5,948 nt of DNA from JAUWVG01 sp964633715 (GTDB taxonomy: Bacteria; Acidobacteriota; Aminicenantia; Aminicenantales; Aminicenantaceae), in assembly GCA_964633715.1 (NCBI GenBank), contig CAZWHQ010000103.1:1-5948 (forward strand), in the 5' to 3' direction. Shown here piece by piece: positions 1 through 5,948 of this stretch. The position numbers and the translations under genes were made by a program. Below the pieces are notes generated by a model that made no database searches, was not told where the DNA came from, and worked only from the letters and a program-made list of their open reading frames with translations. The first letter of the stretch is position 1. Each line of letters opens with the position of its first letter.

Positions 1-630
1 CAATTGTTAGATACAGCATGTGTGTGTGATGCCGATAAAAGCCTCAAGGTTATGGATCCGGGAATCCAGCCTCTCTCATCTTTTTTTCAGATGATCGGTA
101 TGGCCTCCACTGTCCACTGCCGTGGTGATTTTCTCTCCGTCATCAAAGCTCTTGATGAGTCCCGGGAAAACGAGGTCCTTGTCATCGATGGAGGAGGCGA
201 AAATATCGCACTTTCGGGAGAACTTTTTTCCTATGAAGCCAAAAGAAAGGGGCTCGCAGGAATTGTCATAGATGGAGGCTGCCGTGATTCAAAAAATATT
301 CGCAAGCTGCGGTTTCCCTTTTATTCACGTTCCATTACACCCATGGCTGGAACAGCCTCCACCATTTTTGCAACTCAAATCGATGTGATCTGCGGAGGTG
401 TTCAGGTCCTCCCCGGAGATATCCTTTTCGGTGATTCTGACGGGATCGTCGTTATGAGCCCAGCTAAAGTTGAGACCATTCTCGACGCTGCTACCCAGAT
501 CCAATTGACGGAAGAAAAAGTTCAGGCGCAATTAGAGAAAGGAAAAAGTCTGATCTCACTGCTGAATTATAGAGAGCACTACAAAAAAGTGGGAAAGGGG
601 GAGGAAAGCAAACTTACTTTTTCAGTTTAA
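1..630 (+). CDS. RraA family protein (HMG aldolase / RNase E inhibitor-like fold), 5' partial
   Basis: The reading frame is open from the left edge. A TTG at 4 could serve as a start, but family members normally carry a few residues before the LDTA-VCDA segment, so the true start probably lies just outside the window. Numbering from that TTG (208 residues), family hallmarks are VLVIDGGG (58-65), G-ELFSYEAKRKGLAGIVIDGG (72-92), the Arg94-Asp95 pair, and GGVQVLPGDILFGDSDGIVV (131-150). In characterised 4-hydroxy-4-methyl-2-oxoglutarate/oxaloacetate aldolases of this family the Arg-Asp pair binds substrate and the divalent metal. Its retention favours a metal-dependent aldolase or decarboxylase, although E. 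coli RraA itself is an RNase E inhibitor without aldolase activity. The protein has no signal peptide, so it should be cytosolic. The C-terminal 40 or so residues are helical, charged and end in a Lys/Glu-rich tail. Substrate cannot be told from sequence, and no pathway neighbour is visible. The family call is firm; the specific activity is open. Confidence 0.87.
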   Translation, partial: QLLDTACVCDADKSLKVMDPGIQPLSSFFQMIGMASTVHCRGDFLSVIKALDESRENEVLVIDGGGENIALSGELFSYEAKRKGLAGIVIDGGCRDSKNIRKLRFPFYSRSITPMAGTASTIFATQIDVICGGVQVLPGDILFGDSDGIVVMSPAKVETILDAATQIQLTEEKVQAQLEKGKSLISLLNYREHYKKVGKGEESKLTFSV

Positions 631-653
631 TTGGTTATCTGAATTCCCTTATT

Positions 654-681
654 GTGACAATTGACCTATTCTGCTTACAAT
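654..681 (+). promoter_or_regulatory. candidate sigma70-type promoter for the small PEGA-like gene
   Basis: GTGACA (654-659) and TACAAT (676-681) each match five of six consensus bases and are separated by 16 nt. Transcription would begin near 688, giving a leader of about 60 nt before the ATG at 748. The region is AT-rich, so chance matches are likely. The T-run at 698-706 just downstream makes the assignment less secure. Confidence 0.25.
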
Positions 682-685
682 ATGT

Positions 686-706
686 GCTGCAGACAGCTTT
701 TTTTTT
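686..706 (+). terminator. weak candidate terminator after the RraA-family gene
   Basis: GCTG (686-689) and CAGC (694-697) form a perfect four-pair stem around a CAGA loop, followed directly by nine T residues (698-706). It lies 55 nt past the RraA-family stop and is the only hairpin/U-tract arrangement in this spacer. The stem is shorter than usual for an efficient intrinsic terminator, so this is a low-confidence call. It also conflicts with reading 654-681 as a strong promoter, because early transcripts would meet it at once. Confidence 0.28.
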
Positions 707-747
707 ATCTGTAAAAAACCCTTTTGGAAAGGCACAAATTTTGCAAT

Positions 748-1032
748 ATGTTAAAAAACAGAGTGAATGTTGATATTCTATTACAAAGTGGAAGGACACC
801 TCTCAGATTAGAGCTCCGTCCCGATGAATCCTACACTATCGAATTCAGAAGAGAAGGTTATCAGACCGAGGTCCGCCGGATTCAAAACAAAGTAGGTGTG
901 GGCTGGATTGTCCTGGATGTTCTTTTTGGTGTTGTTCCTGTGTTGGTCGATGCCCTCACAGGAGCCTGGTATGAATTCGACCAAAAATATGTCAATGCCC
1001 TTCTAGAACGCCAGCAACTCCGCTTGAACTAA
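748..1032 (+). CDS. small PEGA-lipoprotein-like protein, apparently lacking its leader
   Basis: This 94-residue frame resembles the C-terminal part of small bacterial PEGA-type lipoproteins. It has a GRTPLRLEL turn, then SYTIEFRREGYQTEVRRI, then a glycine-containing hydrophobic stretch, GVGWIVLDVLFG, continuing into LVDALTGAWYEFD. Family members typically begin with a lipobox signal peptide and a first beta-strand with an NP-GA motif; neither occurs in this frame. I chose the ATG at 748. GGAAAGG at 726-732 lies upstream, but at 15 nt it is further away than is ideal. A TTG at 724 in the same frame would give 102 residues but has no ribosome binding site. An in-frame TAA at 712-714 blocks any further extension. 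The gene may therefore be a 5'-eroded remnant or a divergent cytoplasmic variant. Its TAA stop overlaps the stop of the convergent barrel gene. The function of the family is not known to me. Confidence 0.5.
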   Translation: MLKNRVNVDILLQSGRTPLRLELRPDESYTIEFRREGYQTEVRRIQNKVGVGWIVLDVLFGVVPVLVDALTGAWYEFDQKYVNALLERQQLRLN

Positions 1033-1661
1033 AAAATAATATAAGCGCCGATACCGGCAAAAAGGCTGAGGATGTTGTCGGGGTCGGCAAATAGATAGAC
1101 AAAGCGGACATCTGCGAGCACACCAAAAGATGAACTCAGGAATAAATTTATCCCTCCGCCAATTTGGGCAAAAAAAGCTGTAGTTTTATCAGGAATACTC
1201 AATTCTAATTCATAGCCATATTCAGAAATGTAAGAGCCAGTTTCCACTACAAGTTTGTTAATCCCCCCGCCAACGAGAACATATGGCCTGAACTGGTTCA
1301 GGAAGAATTGGTAAACAACATTCAGCGAAGCAAAATACTGCTTGGATGTATCGATTTCGAGGCTGTCACCATCTGAGGGATCAAAGAGTGATATTTTTGA
1401 ACTGAAAACATATCTCCAATCCAGTTCAGCTTTGATATTTTTTTTAATAAAATAGGAGAAAAACAGGCCAAAATAAGGCGGTGTGTGGAAAGGGGTAACA
1501 GGAAAATCATTCTCTCCCGAGGAATAATCCTCAATAGAACCATATTCAAAAATAGGGCTGATTCCCCCAAAAAGAGAGAACTGAAACTTTTTATCCTGCC
1601 CAAAAAAAGTTCCCGCCGCAATCCCAAAAACAAGAAAAAAGACAAGGCCTTTTTTTGGCAT
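1029..1661 (-). CDS. outer-membrane beta-barrel protein (OmpW/opacity-like, PF13505 type)
   Basis: The 210-residue product starts with a Sec-type signal: Lys3-Lys4, then hydrophobic GLVFFLVFGIAAGTFFG (5-21), with cleavage likely near Gly21-Gln22. The mature part is about 189 residues of alternating, aromatic-rich strands, the size of an eight-stranded barrel. Typical segments are FSLFGGISPIFEYGS (28-42), YFGLFFSYFIKKNIKAELDWRY (63-84), FRPYVLVGGGINKL (124-137), FFAQIGGGINLFL (163-175) and FGVLADVRFVYLF (179-191). It ends in GIGAYIIF, and a C-terminal Phe is the usual outer-membrane insertion signal. AGAGGG (1669-1674) lies 7 nt before the ATG and overlaps the kinase stop codon, so the gene is almost certainly co-transcribed, and perhaps translationally coupled, with the kinase. 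No enzymatic residues are recognisable; it may be a structural, porin-like or sensory barrel. Fold and location are well supported, function is not. Confidence 0.82.
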   Translation of the reverse strand: MPKKGLVFFLVFGIAAGTFFGQDKKFQFSLFGGISPIFEYGSIEDYSSGENDFPVTPFHTPPYFGLFFSYFIKKNIKAELDWRYVFSSKISLFDPSDGDSLEIDTSKQYFASLNVVYQFFLNQFRPYVLVGGGINKLVVETGSYISEYGYELELSIPDKTTAFFAQIGGGINLFLSSSFGVLADVRFVYLFADPDNILSLFAGIGAYIIF

Positions 1662-1668
1662 GTTTTTT

Positions 1669-1674
1669 CCCTCT
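1669..1674 (-). promoter_or_regulatory. ribosome binding site of the barrel gene, embedded in the kinase stop codon
   Basis: On the minus strand the sequence reads TAG-AGGG followed by seven bases and ATG. The Shine-Dalgarno AGAGGG uses the last two bases of the kinase TAG stop (1673-1675). This arrangement supports the ATG at 1661 as the start and suggests coupling of barrel translation to ribosomes finishing the kinase. Confidence 0.75.
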
Positions 1675-4600
1675 ATTTGATCTGTTCCCTAGCATCGGAG
1701 ATCTCGGGGAACACCTGGTCGGAATTCCCAAAGAAGTCGAGAAAACGCTGAAAATATCCTAAAGCGAGTTGATCATTCCCCACTTGTTGTTCTACTTGTC
1801 CAAGATTATAAAAACTTAAGGCAAACACATCCCCACAGTAGATTCTTCCCGTTGTTTTTCCGATAATCTTTTCGTATTCCTTGCGCGCCTTGTTGAAATC
1901 AGCGGTCTTTTGAAAGGCCGAAGCTAGTGAATAGAGGAACATCACTTCCCACTCAGAAGATTCACCTCCTGCAGGCAGCAGAGACACGGCATTTTCAAAA
2001 GATTTTAGGGCTAATGAAAAATTCCCTTTCGCCTCTATGATTTTTCCATTAAGATGATCATAGTATCGTACTGCATTCCTATTCATTCCTCTGTCTACTA
2101 AGCTTTTTAGTTCCTCCGCTGTCTGTTCCGCTTCATCCAATGAATTCATGGCCACTTGTGTGATCCCCTTTATGTGCAGGAGACGCCGCTGCCGGTCGAG
2201 ATCTTCAGCCTCCACAGCTTTCTCAAAACCCTTTGCGCATTCATCCAGAGCTTGAGCGAAATTCTTGGAGCGTAAAAAGAGATAGGCCAGATTTGTATGG
2301 TACCAGGCTTGCTGACCTTTCTCATCCAGCATTTCAGACAGCTCAATCCCCTGCTGAAAATATCCTTCCGCATCTGAATATTTTCCCTGCAGTAGATAAA
2401 ATAGCGCCAGCCGAATAAACCCCATGTGATGGACGGCTGGCTCTGTGGTCTCAAGGAGTTTAAGATACCTGTTCTCCACATCTTCCAAATCTCCCCGATA
2501 CAATGCCAGATCACCATTCAGCAGGTCATTCCGAAAATGAGAGGGATCTATAGTAAAGATTTTTTTCGCCTCATCCTCGGCAAGATCCAGTTCTCCCTGG
2601 CTGATGTAGTTTAGAGCCAAACTCGAACGAATAGAAACATTGTCCTCCACATCTCTTAAATAGGATTTAAAGACTTCATTGGCCTTTTTGTATAAACCCT
2701 TCCCCGCATAGGCCGCCGCAAGAGTGATATAGGGTTGGACGGAGTCATCCTTGACTCTCCGGTTAACCTCGAGAACCTCTATGGCCTTATCCCACTGCTC
2801 TAAATCGACATAGATCATACCAAGGTTGGCATTGCCAATCTCATCCGTCGGGAACAGCGCAAGGAGATTATCGTAGGCATCAATTGCCTGAGTGTAAGTC
2901 TCTTCTGACTGAGCAAAAAACAGTCCCTGAATAAGGAATCGTTCTTTCTCAGATACATTCTCACTCAAATCATAAGCAAGCTGCAGCCGATTTTTGGCCT
3001 CAGAGCCATATCCCAGATTTTTGTAGGCCACAGACAAGGTTCGGTAGGCCATGGCAAACTCAGAATCCAAACCTACAGCCATCTCCATCATAGCAATGGA
3101 GTTGGTGTAATCTCCTTTATTAAAAAATTTAATCCCCTCACTGTAATAGCTGTAGGCCTCCGGTGAGCTGGTGGAAAGAGTGTTGGCGGCGGCATCTATA
3201 TCCGCGGCAATCTCTGCACTTGTGAGCTGAAAATCTGATTTGATCTTTGTGGTCAGTTCATCCACCATGTCAAAAATACTTTCAGCACCTTCCCCTTGTA
3301 CAGAGTCCGATCCCAAGGTTTCTCCTGTTTGGGCATTCTGGAGCATGACGGAGATGCGGAAGGTTTCTCCGGCTAATGCATATTGTCCAACCAGAACATT
3401 AGCCACTTCTCCTCGTTGGGCCACCTCCTTCAAATCATCCGAGGAAAAGCTGTTCGACTCGAGAATATTCATTTTATCCAGGATGTTGTAGAGCCGCTCA
3501 CCGCTGAGCACTCTGATATACCTGGACTGGCTGAGATCTGAAATTAAAAGATCGGAAAGAGCCTTTCTCCAGTGATCGAGAGCAACATCTCCTGTGTTGT
3601 TTTCGAAGTACATCACAGCCAGTGACGGCCTGCCATCCCCTTTTGCAGTAATCATTCTTTTGGGAATGAATTTTATTATCATAAAGATCAACACAGCAGC
3701 CGCCAAAACAATAAGGGCCGGTATCCATATTTTTTTTGGCTCGACATTTAATGTGATTTGCTTGGACGTTTGAGTCTTTTTTTTTGGGATAAATTTCTCA
3801 GTTGTAGGCACACCCTCTTCAATCTTCTTCAAATCGGAAAGAAGTTCTTGGGCACTCTGGTATCTTTCCTTTTTATCCTTGGCCATGCATTTAAGAATCA
3901 CACGGTTAAGATCTCCTGGAATCTGAGCATTGATATCTTGGGGTGCTCTCGGCTCTTCGATTTTATGTTTTACGGCCACGCTGAGGGGCGTGTCTCCTTC
4001 AAACGGCAGTTTCCCCGTGACCAACTCATAGAGAATGATTCCTAGAGAATAAAGGTCTGATCTCAAATCGACCGGCTTTCCATCGACCTGTTCAGGAGAC
4101 ATGTATTCGGGTGTGCCGATGATGACTCCTGTTCCGGTGAGCCCTTTTGTTTTGATAGAGCGGGCGATCCCAAAATCTGTGATCTTGGCATTGCCTTCCA
4201 TATCGACCATGATGTTTTGAGGCTTGAGGTCACGGTGAACCACACCCGTTCGGTGGGCCTCAACTAAACCCTCACAGATCTGCTGGGCAAGATTTATAGC
4301 CTTTCCAACAGAGATCTGACCGGCACGCTTGATCAAGCTCTTAAGATCTTCACCGGCAATATATTCCATGGTGATGAAGGGCATACCCTCGGCTTCGGAC
4401 AGGTCGTACATCCGGCAGACATGCCGGTGGGAGATCTTGCGCGCAAGTTTCAGTTCGTTCCGGAAGCGCTCGATTGTCTGTTCTTGGGCGGCGATATCCG
4501 GATTGAGGAGTTTGAGGGCCACTTTTTCATCGACTGTTTTATCGAGGACCTTGTAAACCCGGCCCATTCCACCCAGGCCCAATTCTTCTATGACCTGGTA

Positions 4601-4762
4601 ACGGCCGGCAAATGTATGGCCTATGGGAAGGTCCTTAAAAACCGTAAAAAGCGTTTGTGTCGGCGAAGGATCGACTTCACCAGTGGGGATGAGTTTTTCG
4701 CCGCAGCTGGCGCAGTACTTGCTCTTTTCGGAGTTTTCTTCCTTGCACTTGGGACATTTCAT
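1673..4762 (-). CDS. receptor-like Ser/Thr protein kinase with zinc ribbon, TolB-N/FlgO-like domain and TPR repeats
   Basis: This 1029-residue Hanks-type kinase has several domains. An N-terminal zinc ribbon uses Cys3, Cys6, Cys17 and Cys20. The kinase domain spans about 55-315: glycine loop 62-67, Lys84, Glu103, HRDLKPQN with catalytic Asp178 and Asn183, DFG at 196-198, GTPEYMSPE at 216-224 and Asp236. All catalytic residues are present and it is an RD-type kinase, so it should be active. A Lys-rich linker (317-344) precedes one membrane span (about 345-366). Next comes a TolB-N/FlgO/CsgG-like domain (about 378-511, starting SLAVMYFENNTGD). About 490 residues of TPR-like helical repeats (about 535-1025) complete the protein. 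Predicted topology is kinase inside, TPRs in the periplasm. The ATG at 4762 is chosen because the zinc ribbon begins at residue 3, although the Shine-Dalgarno is weak. The barrel gene follows after 11 nt. The ligand and the phosphorylation targets are unknown. Confidence 0.93.
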   Translation of the reverse strand: MKCPKCKEENSEKSKYCASCGEKLIPTGEVDPSPTQTLFTVFKDLPIGHTFAGRYQVIEELGLGGMGRVYKVLDKTVDEKVALKLLNPDIAAQEQTIERFRNELKLARKISHRHVCRMYDLSEAEGMPFITMEYIAGEDLKSLIKRAGQISVGKAINLAQQICEGLVEAHRTGVVHRDLKPQNIMVDMEGNAKITDFGIARSIKTKGLTGTGVIIGTPEYMSPEQVDGKPVDLRSDLYSLGIILYELVTGKLPFEGDTPLSVAVKHKIEEPRAPQDINAQIPGDLNRVILKCMAKDKKERYQSAQELLSDLKKIEEGVPTTEKFIPKKKTQTSKQITLNVEPKKIWIPALIVLAAAVLIFMIIKFIPKRMITAKGDGRPSLAVMYFENNTGDVALDHWRKALSDLLISDLSQSRYIRVLSGERLYNILDKMNILESNSFSSDDLKEVAQRGEVANVLVGQYALAGETFRISVMLQNAQTGETLGSDSVQGEGAESIFDMVDELTTKIKSDFQLTSAEIAADIDAAANTLSTSSPEAYSYYSEGIKFFNKGDYTNSIAMMEMAVGLDSEFAMAYRTLSVAYKNLGYGSEAKNRLQLAYDLSENVSEKERFLIQGLFFAQSEETYTQAIDAYDNLLALFPTDEIGNANLGMIYVDLEQWDKAIEVLEVNRRVKDDSVQPYITLAAAYAGKGLYKKANEVFKSYLRDVEDNVSIRSSLALNYISQGELDLAEDEAKKIFTIDPSHFRNDLLNGDLALYRGDLEDVENRYLKLLETTEPAVHHMGFIRLALFYLLQGKYSDAEGYFQQGIELSEMLDEKGQQAWYHTNLAYLFLRSKNFAQALDECAKGFEKAVEAEDLDRQRRLLHIKGITQVAMNSLDEAEQTAEELKSLVDRGMNRNAVRYYDHLNGKIIEAKGNFSLALKSFENAVSLLPAGGESSEWEVMFLYSLASAFQKTADFNKARKEYEKIIGKTTGRIYCGDVFALSFYNLGQVEQQVGNDQLALGYFQRFLDFFGNSDQVFPEISDAREQIK

Positions 4763-4780
4763 ATTTGTACACGTCTCACT

Positions 4781-4804
4781 CTATATATACGTTCATATAT
4801 ATAG
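4781..4804 (-). promoter_or_regulatory. perfect inverted repeat in the kinase leader (operator or 5'-UTR hairpin)
   Basis: CTATATATA (4781-4789) and TATATATAG (4796-4804) are exact reverse complements around the 6-nt spacer CGTTCA. The repeat ends 18 nt before the kinase ATG. As RNA it would form a nine-pair, almost purely A-U hairpin just upstream of the ribosome loading region. As DNA it could be a dimer-binding site, or it could contain the -10 element, since TATATA strings occur within it. No convincing -35 hexamer was found at 16-18 nt. The alternating AT content makes a chance palindrome more likely than its length suggests. Confidence 0.4.
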
Positions 4805-4836
4805 ATTGTTTGACTCTGGAAAAGGTTGTACCGGAT

Positions 4837-4854
4837 TAGGATAAAGTTATCCTA
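4837..4854. promoter_or_regulatory. 18-bp palindrome upstream of the kinase, candidate operator
   Basis: TAGGATAA (4837-4844) and TTATCCTA (4847-4854) are exact reverse complements with a 2-nt centre. The palindrome lies 74 nt upstream of the kinase start. It has the size and symmetry of a binding site for a dimeric transcription factor. No regulator gene lies in the window, and I do not recognise the half-site as belonging to a named family. On the minus strand a weak TTGCTT/TATCCT pair with 17-nt spacing would place it over the -10 element, which would suit a repressor, but that promoter reading is poor. Confidence 0.42.
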
Positions 4855-4882
4855 TCTAAAAAGCAAGAATTGGAACTGATAT

Positions 4883-4958
4883 AAAAAAAAAGGTCAGACT
4901 CTTTCCTAAAGAAAGTCCGATAATTCAATCGGACTTAAGAAACAGCCTGTCCTTTTTT
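4883..4958 (-). terminator. long-hairpin intrinsic terminator of the beta-helix gene
   Basis: The region begins 13 nt past the beta-helix stop. Its core is a perfect nine-pair stem, AAGTCCGAT (4913-4921) with ATCGGACTT (4928-4936), around a 6-nt loop. Outside it, 4902-4907 pairs with 4937-4942 and 4892-4900 pairs with 4944-4952, with a 5-nt bulge (4908-4912) and two mismatched positions (4894/4950 and 4901/4943). The whole is bordered by an A-run (4883-4891) and a T-run (4953-4958). A minus-strand transcript ends in nine U. Two positions that are A-C mismatches in a plus-strand RNA (4898/4946 and 4906/4938) become G-U wobbles in the minus-strand RNA. The structure is therefore better formed for minus-strand transcription, which matches the gene it follows. 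It also insulates the kinase unit from read-through. Confidence 0.82.
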
Positions 4959-4971
4959 AGCTCAAAAATAA

Positions 4972-5948
4972 TTACTTAAAAAACACGCGTGGATGGAGAC
5001 CATGACCGCGATTATTTCCTAAATTGCGAGAAAAAGAATTGTAATTTTCTAAATCATCTGGAGTTAGAGCAATCTGTTCTAGAGTACCTCGAAAATCATT
5101 GAATCCAATGGCATTATCAAATAAAACTGGGTATGGATCTGCAGAAGTATCATCTCTTGTATCAGTTAATTCAAAAGCCACAACATCAACAACAGCCGGG
5201 TTATCGCTCATTAGACTGACTTTATTCTTAATCACTCGATTATTCTTTATTTCAGATGCACCAGCCCCGCCCCAACGAAAATCTGCATAGAGTACAATTC
5301 CAGAACCATCGTATCCTCCACCGTCAGTAGGCGAAACATGTAACGTTCCATAAACCTTATTATGAGAAATTATATTACTTTCAACTATACCTCCAGTATA
5401 ATCCGCAACAAGAATTCCAATTCCGCCTCCATTATTTGTGCGCAAGTCAACAATTTCATTGTGAGTGATCAACCAACCGCTCCCTCTCCAATTGGAAACC
5501 GCTTGAACTGCATTAAAAAAAGTACAATGATCTATGATCACATCATTAACAGCTGCACCATTCATAATTGCTAAATCAACTTCGAACTGAAGCTTACTAA
5601 TTGTCGCTCCATCTGAACCTGCCAAAAATCTAAATCCCATAGATAAGCCAGCAGGATGCATTGGCCCAGAGTCGATAACAGCATTTCCATTACCTCTTAT
5701 CTCAACAGATTTTGTAACAAAAGCACCTGCATGATTCCCTGAACTGACTAGAATGGTATGTCCATCTAAAACATTCGCATCGTCGATTGCATCCTGAATT
5801 GTAGGAAAGTCCCCTGGAACTTCCCACATTGTTTTAACTAATGCACTTCCTTTCTTTTTTCCCTTTCCCTGCGCCATCGCTTGGTCAGATGTTATTCCGA
5901 TAAAAAACATAACCAAGGCCACTGCCAAAAAAATTGTTAAAGCTTTTT
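4972..5948 (-). CDS. secreted right-handed parallel beta-helix protein, 5' partial
   Basis: The frame stays open to the right edge, and the codons before the TTG at 5928 read KALTIF, continuing a signal peptide. The real start therefore lies a few codons outside the window, and the TTG is internal. Numbering from the TTG (318 residues), the signal ends in AMA-Q (17-20), followed by a basic patch GKGKKKG (21-27). The mature start VPGDFPTIQDAIDDANVLDGHTILVSSG resembles the capping segment of pectate-lyase-fold proteins. Short turns rich in Asn, Gly and Val follow, such as VIIDHCTFFNAVQAV (130-144), GWLITHNEIVDL (151-162), IVESNIISHNKVYG (181-194) and SEIKNNRVIKNKVS (225-238), typical of PbH1/NosD-like coils. 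There is no obvious catalytic set, anchor or sorting domain. The last residues, SRNLGNNRGHGLHPRVFFK (300-318), fall outside the coil pattern. It is likely periplasmic or extracellular and could bind or cleave polysaccharide; the substrate is unknown. By eye it is more AT-rich than the kinase gene. Confidence 0.85.
   Translation of the reverse strand, partial: KALTIFLAVALVMFFIGITSDQAMAQGKGKKKGSALVKTMWEVPGDFPTIQDAIDDANVLDGHTILVSSGNHAGAFVTKSVEIRGNGNAVIDSGPMHPAGLSMGFRFLAGSDGATISKLQFEVDLAIMNGAAVNDVIIDHCTFFNAVQAVSNWRGSGWLITHNEIVDLRTNNGGGIGILVADYTGGIVESNIISHNKVYGTLHVSPTDGGGYDGSGIVLYADFRWGGAGASEIKNNRVIKNKVSLMSDNPAVVDVVAFELTDTRDDTSADPYPVLFDNAIGFNDFRGTLEQIALTPDDLENYNSFSRNLGNNRGHGLHPRVFFK

Noticed and set aside
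1438..1656. Homopolymer runs in the barrel gene (eight A codon-side at 1438-1445, seven at 1650-1656) as phase-variation tracts
   Set aside because: The runs are short and explained by Lys codons in an AT-rich gene; nothing else points to phase variation.
1485..1751. Plus-strand open frame of 88 codons across the kinase-barrel junction
   Set aside because: Its Lys/Arg-rich composition is the complement of the barrel protein's signal-peptide and Phe-rich codons; it spans two well-supported genes on the other strand.
4421..4804. Plus-strand open frame of 127 codons opposite the start of the kinase gene
   Set aside because: It is antisense to the zinc ribbon and kinase lobe, shows no family features, and the kinase on the other strand has every expected motif.
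4883..4958. Miniature inverted-repeat transposable element
   Set aside because: The inverted repeat is long, but no target-site duplication flanks it, it sits exactly after a stop codon, and it has a U-tract; a terminator explains it better.
4763..4971. Small RNA or riboswitch in the region before the kinase
   Set aside because: Apart from the terminator of the preceding gene and two palindromes, I see no conserved riboswitch core or independent promoter-terminator pair.

Overview
The window suggests a Gram-negative-type bacterium of moderate to low GC. It holds Sec signal peptides, an outer-membrane beta-barrel and a eukaryotic-like Ser/Thr kinase fused to a long TPR tail. Kinases built as zinc ribbon, kinase, membrane span, TolB-N/FlgO-like domain and TPRs are familiar from Acidobacteriota, Aminicenantes and similar environmental lineages. 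That lineage is inference from architecture only; no RNA gene or other phylogenetic marker is present.

Layout. (1) 1-630, plus strand: the 3' part of an RraA-family gene, cut by the left edge. (2) 631-747: a spacer with a weak candidate promoter and a T-tract mini-hairpin. (3) 748-1032, plus strand: a small protein resembling the C-terminal half of PEGA-type lipoproteins. It lacks the usual lipoprotein leader and may be an eroded gene. (4) 1029-4762, minus strand: a two-gene unit of a 1029-residue receptor-like Ser/Thr kinase followed after 11 nt by a 210-residue outer-membrane beta-barrel protein. The barrel gene runs tail to tail into the small PEGA-like gene, and the two stop codons overlap. 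(5) 4763-4971: the intergenic region upstream of the kinase, with two perfect inverted repeats and a long hairpin/U-tract terminator for the next gene. (6) 4972-5948, minus strand: a secreted parallel beta-helix protein, lacking only a few N-terminal codons at the right edge.

How the genes may work together. The kinase should place its zinc ribbon and catalytic domain in the cytoplasm and its TolB-N/FlgO-like plus TPR region in the periplasm. Co-transcription with a small outer-membrane barrel suggests an envelope-spanning sensing or assembly function; this is inference. The RraA-family and beta-helix genes look like independent transcription units. No mobile element, CRISPR array, tRNA or rRNA was found. 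The most interesting candidates are the kinase-barrel pairing, the two palindromes in the kinase leader, and poly-A runs in the kinase's juxtamembrane linker where slippage would release a soluble kinase.
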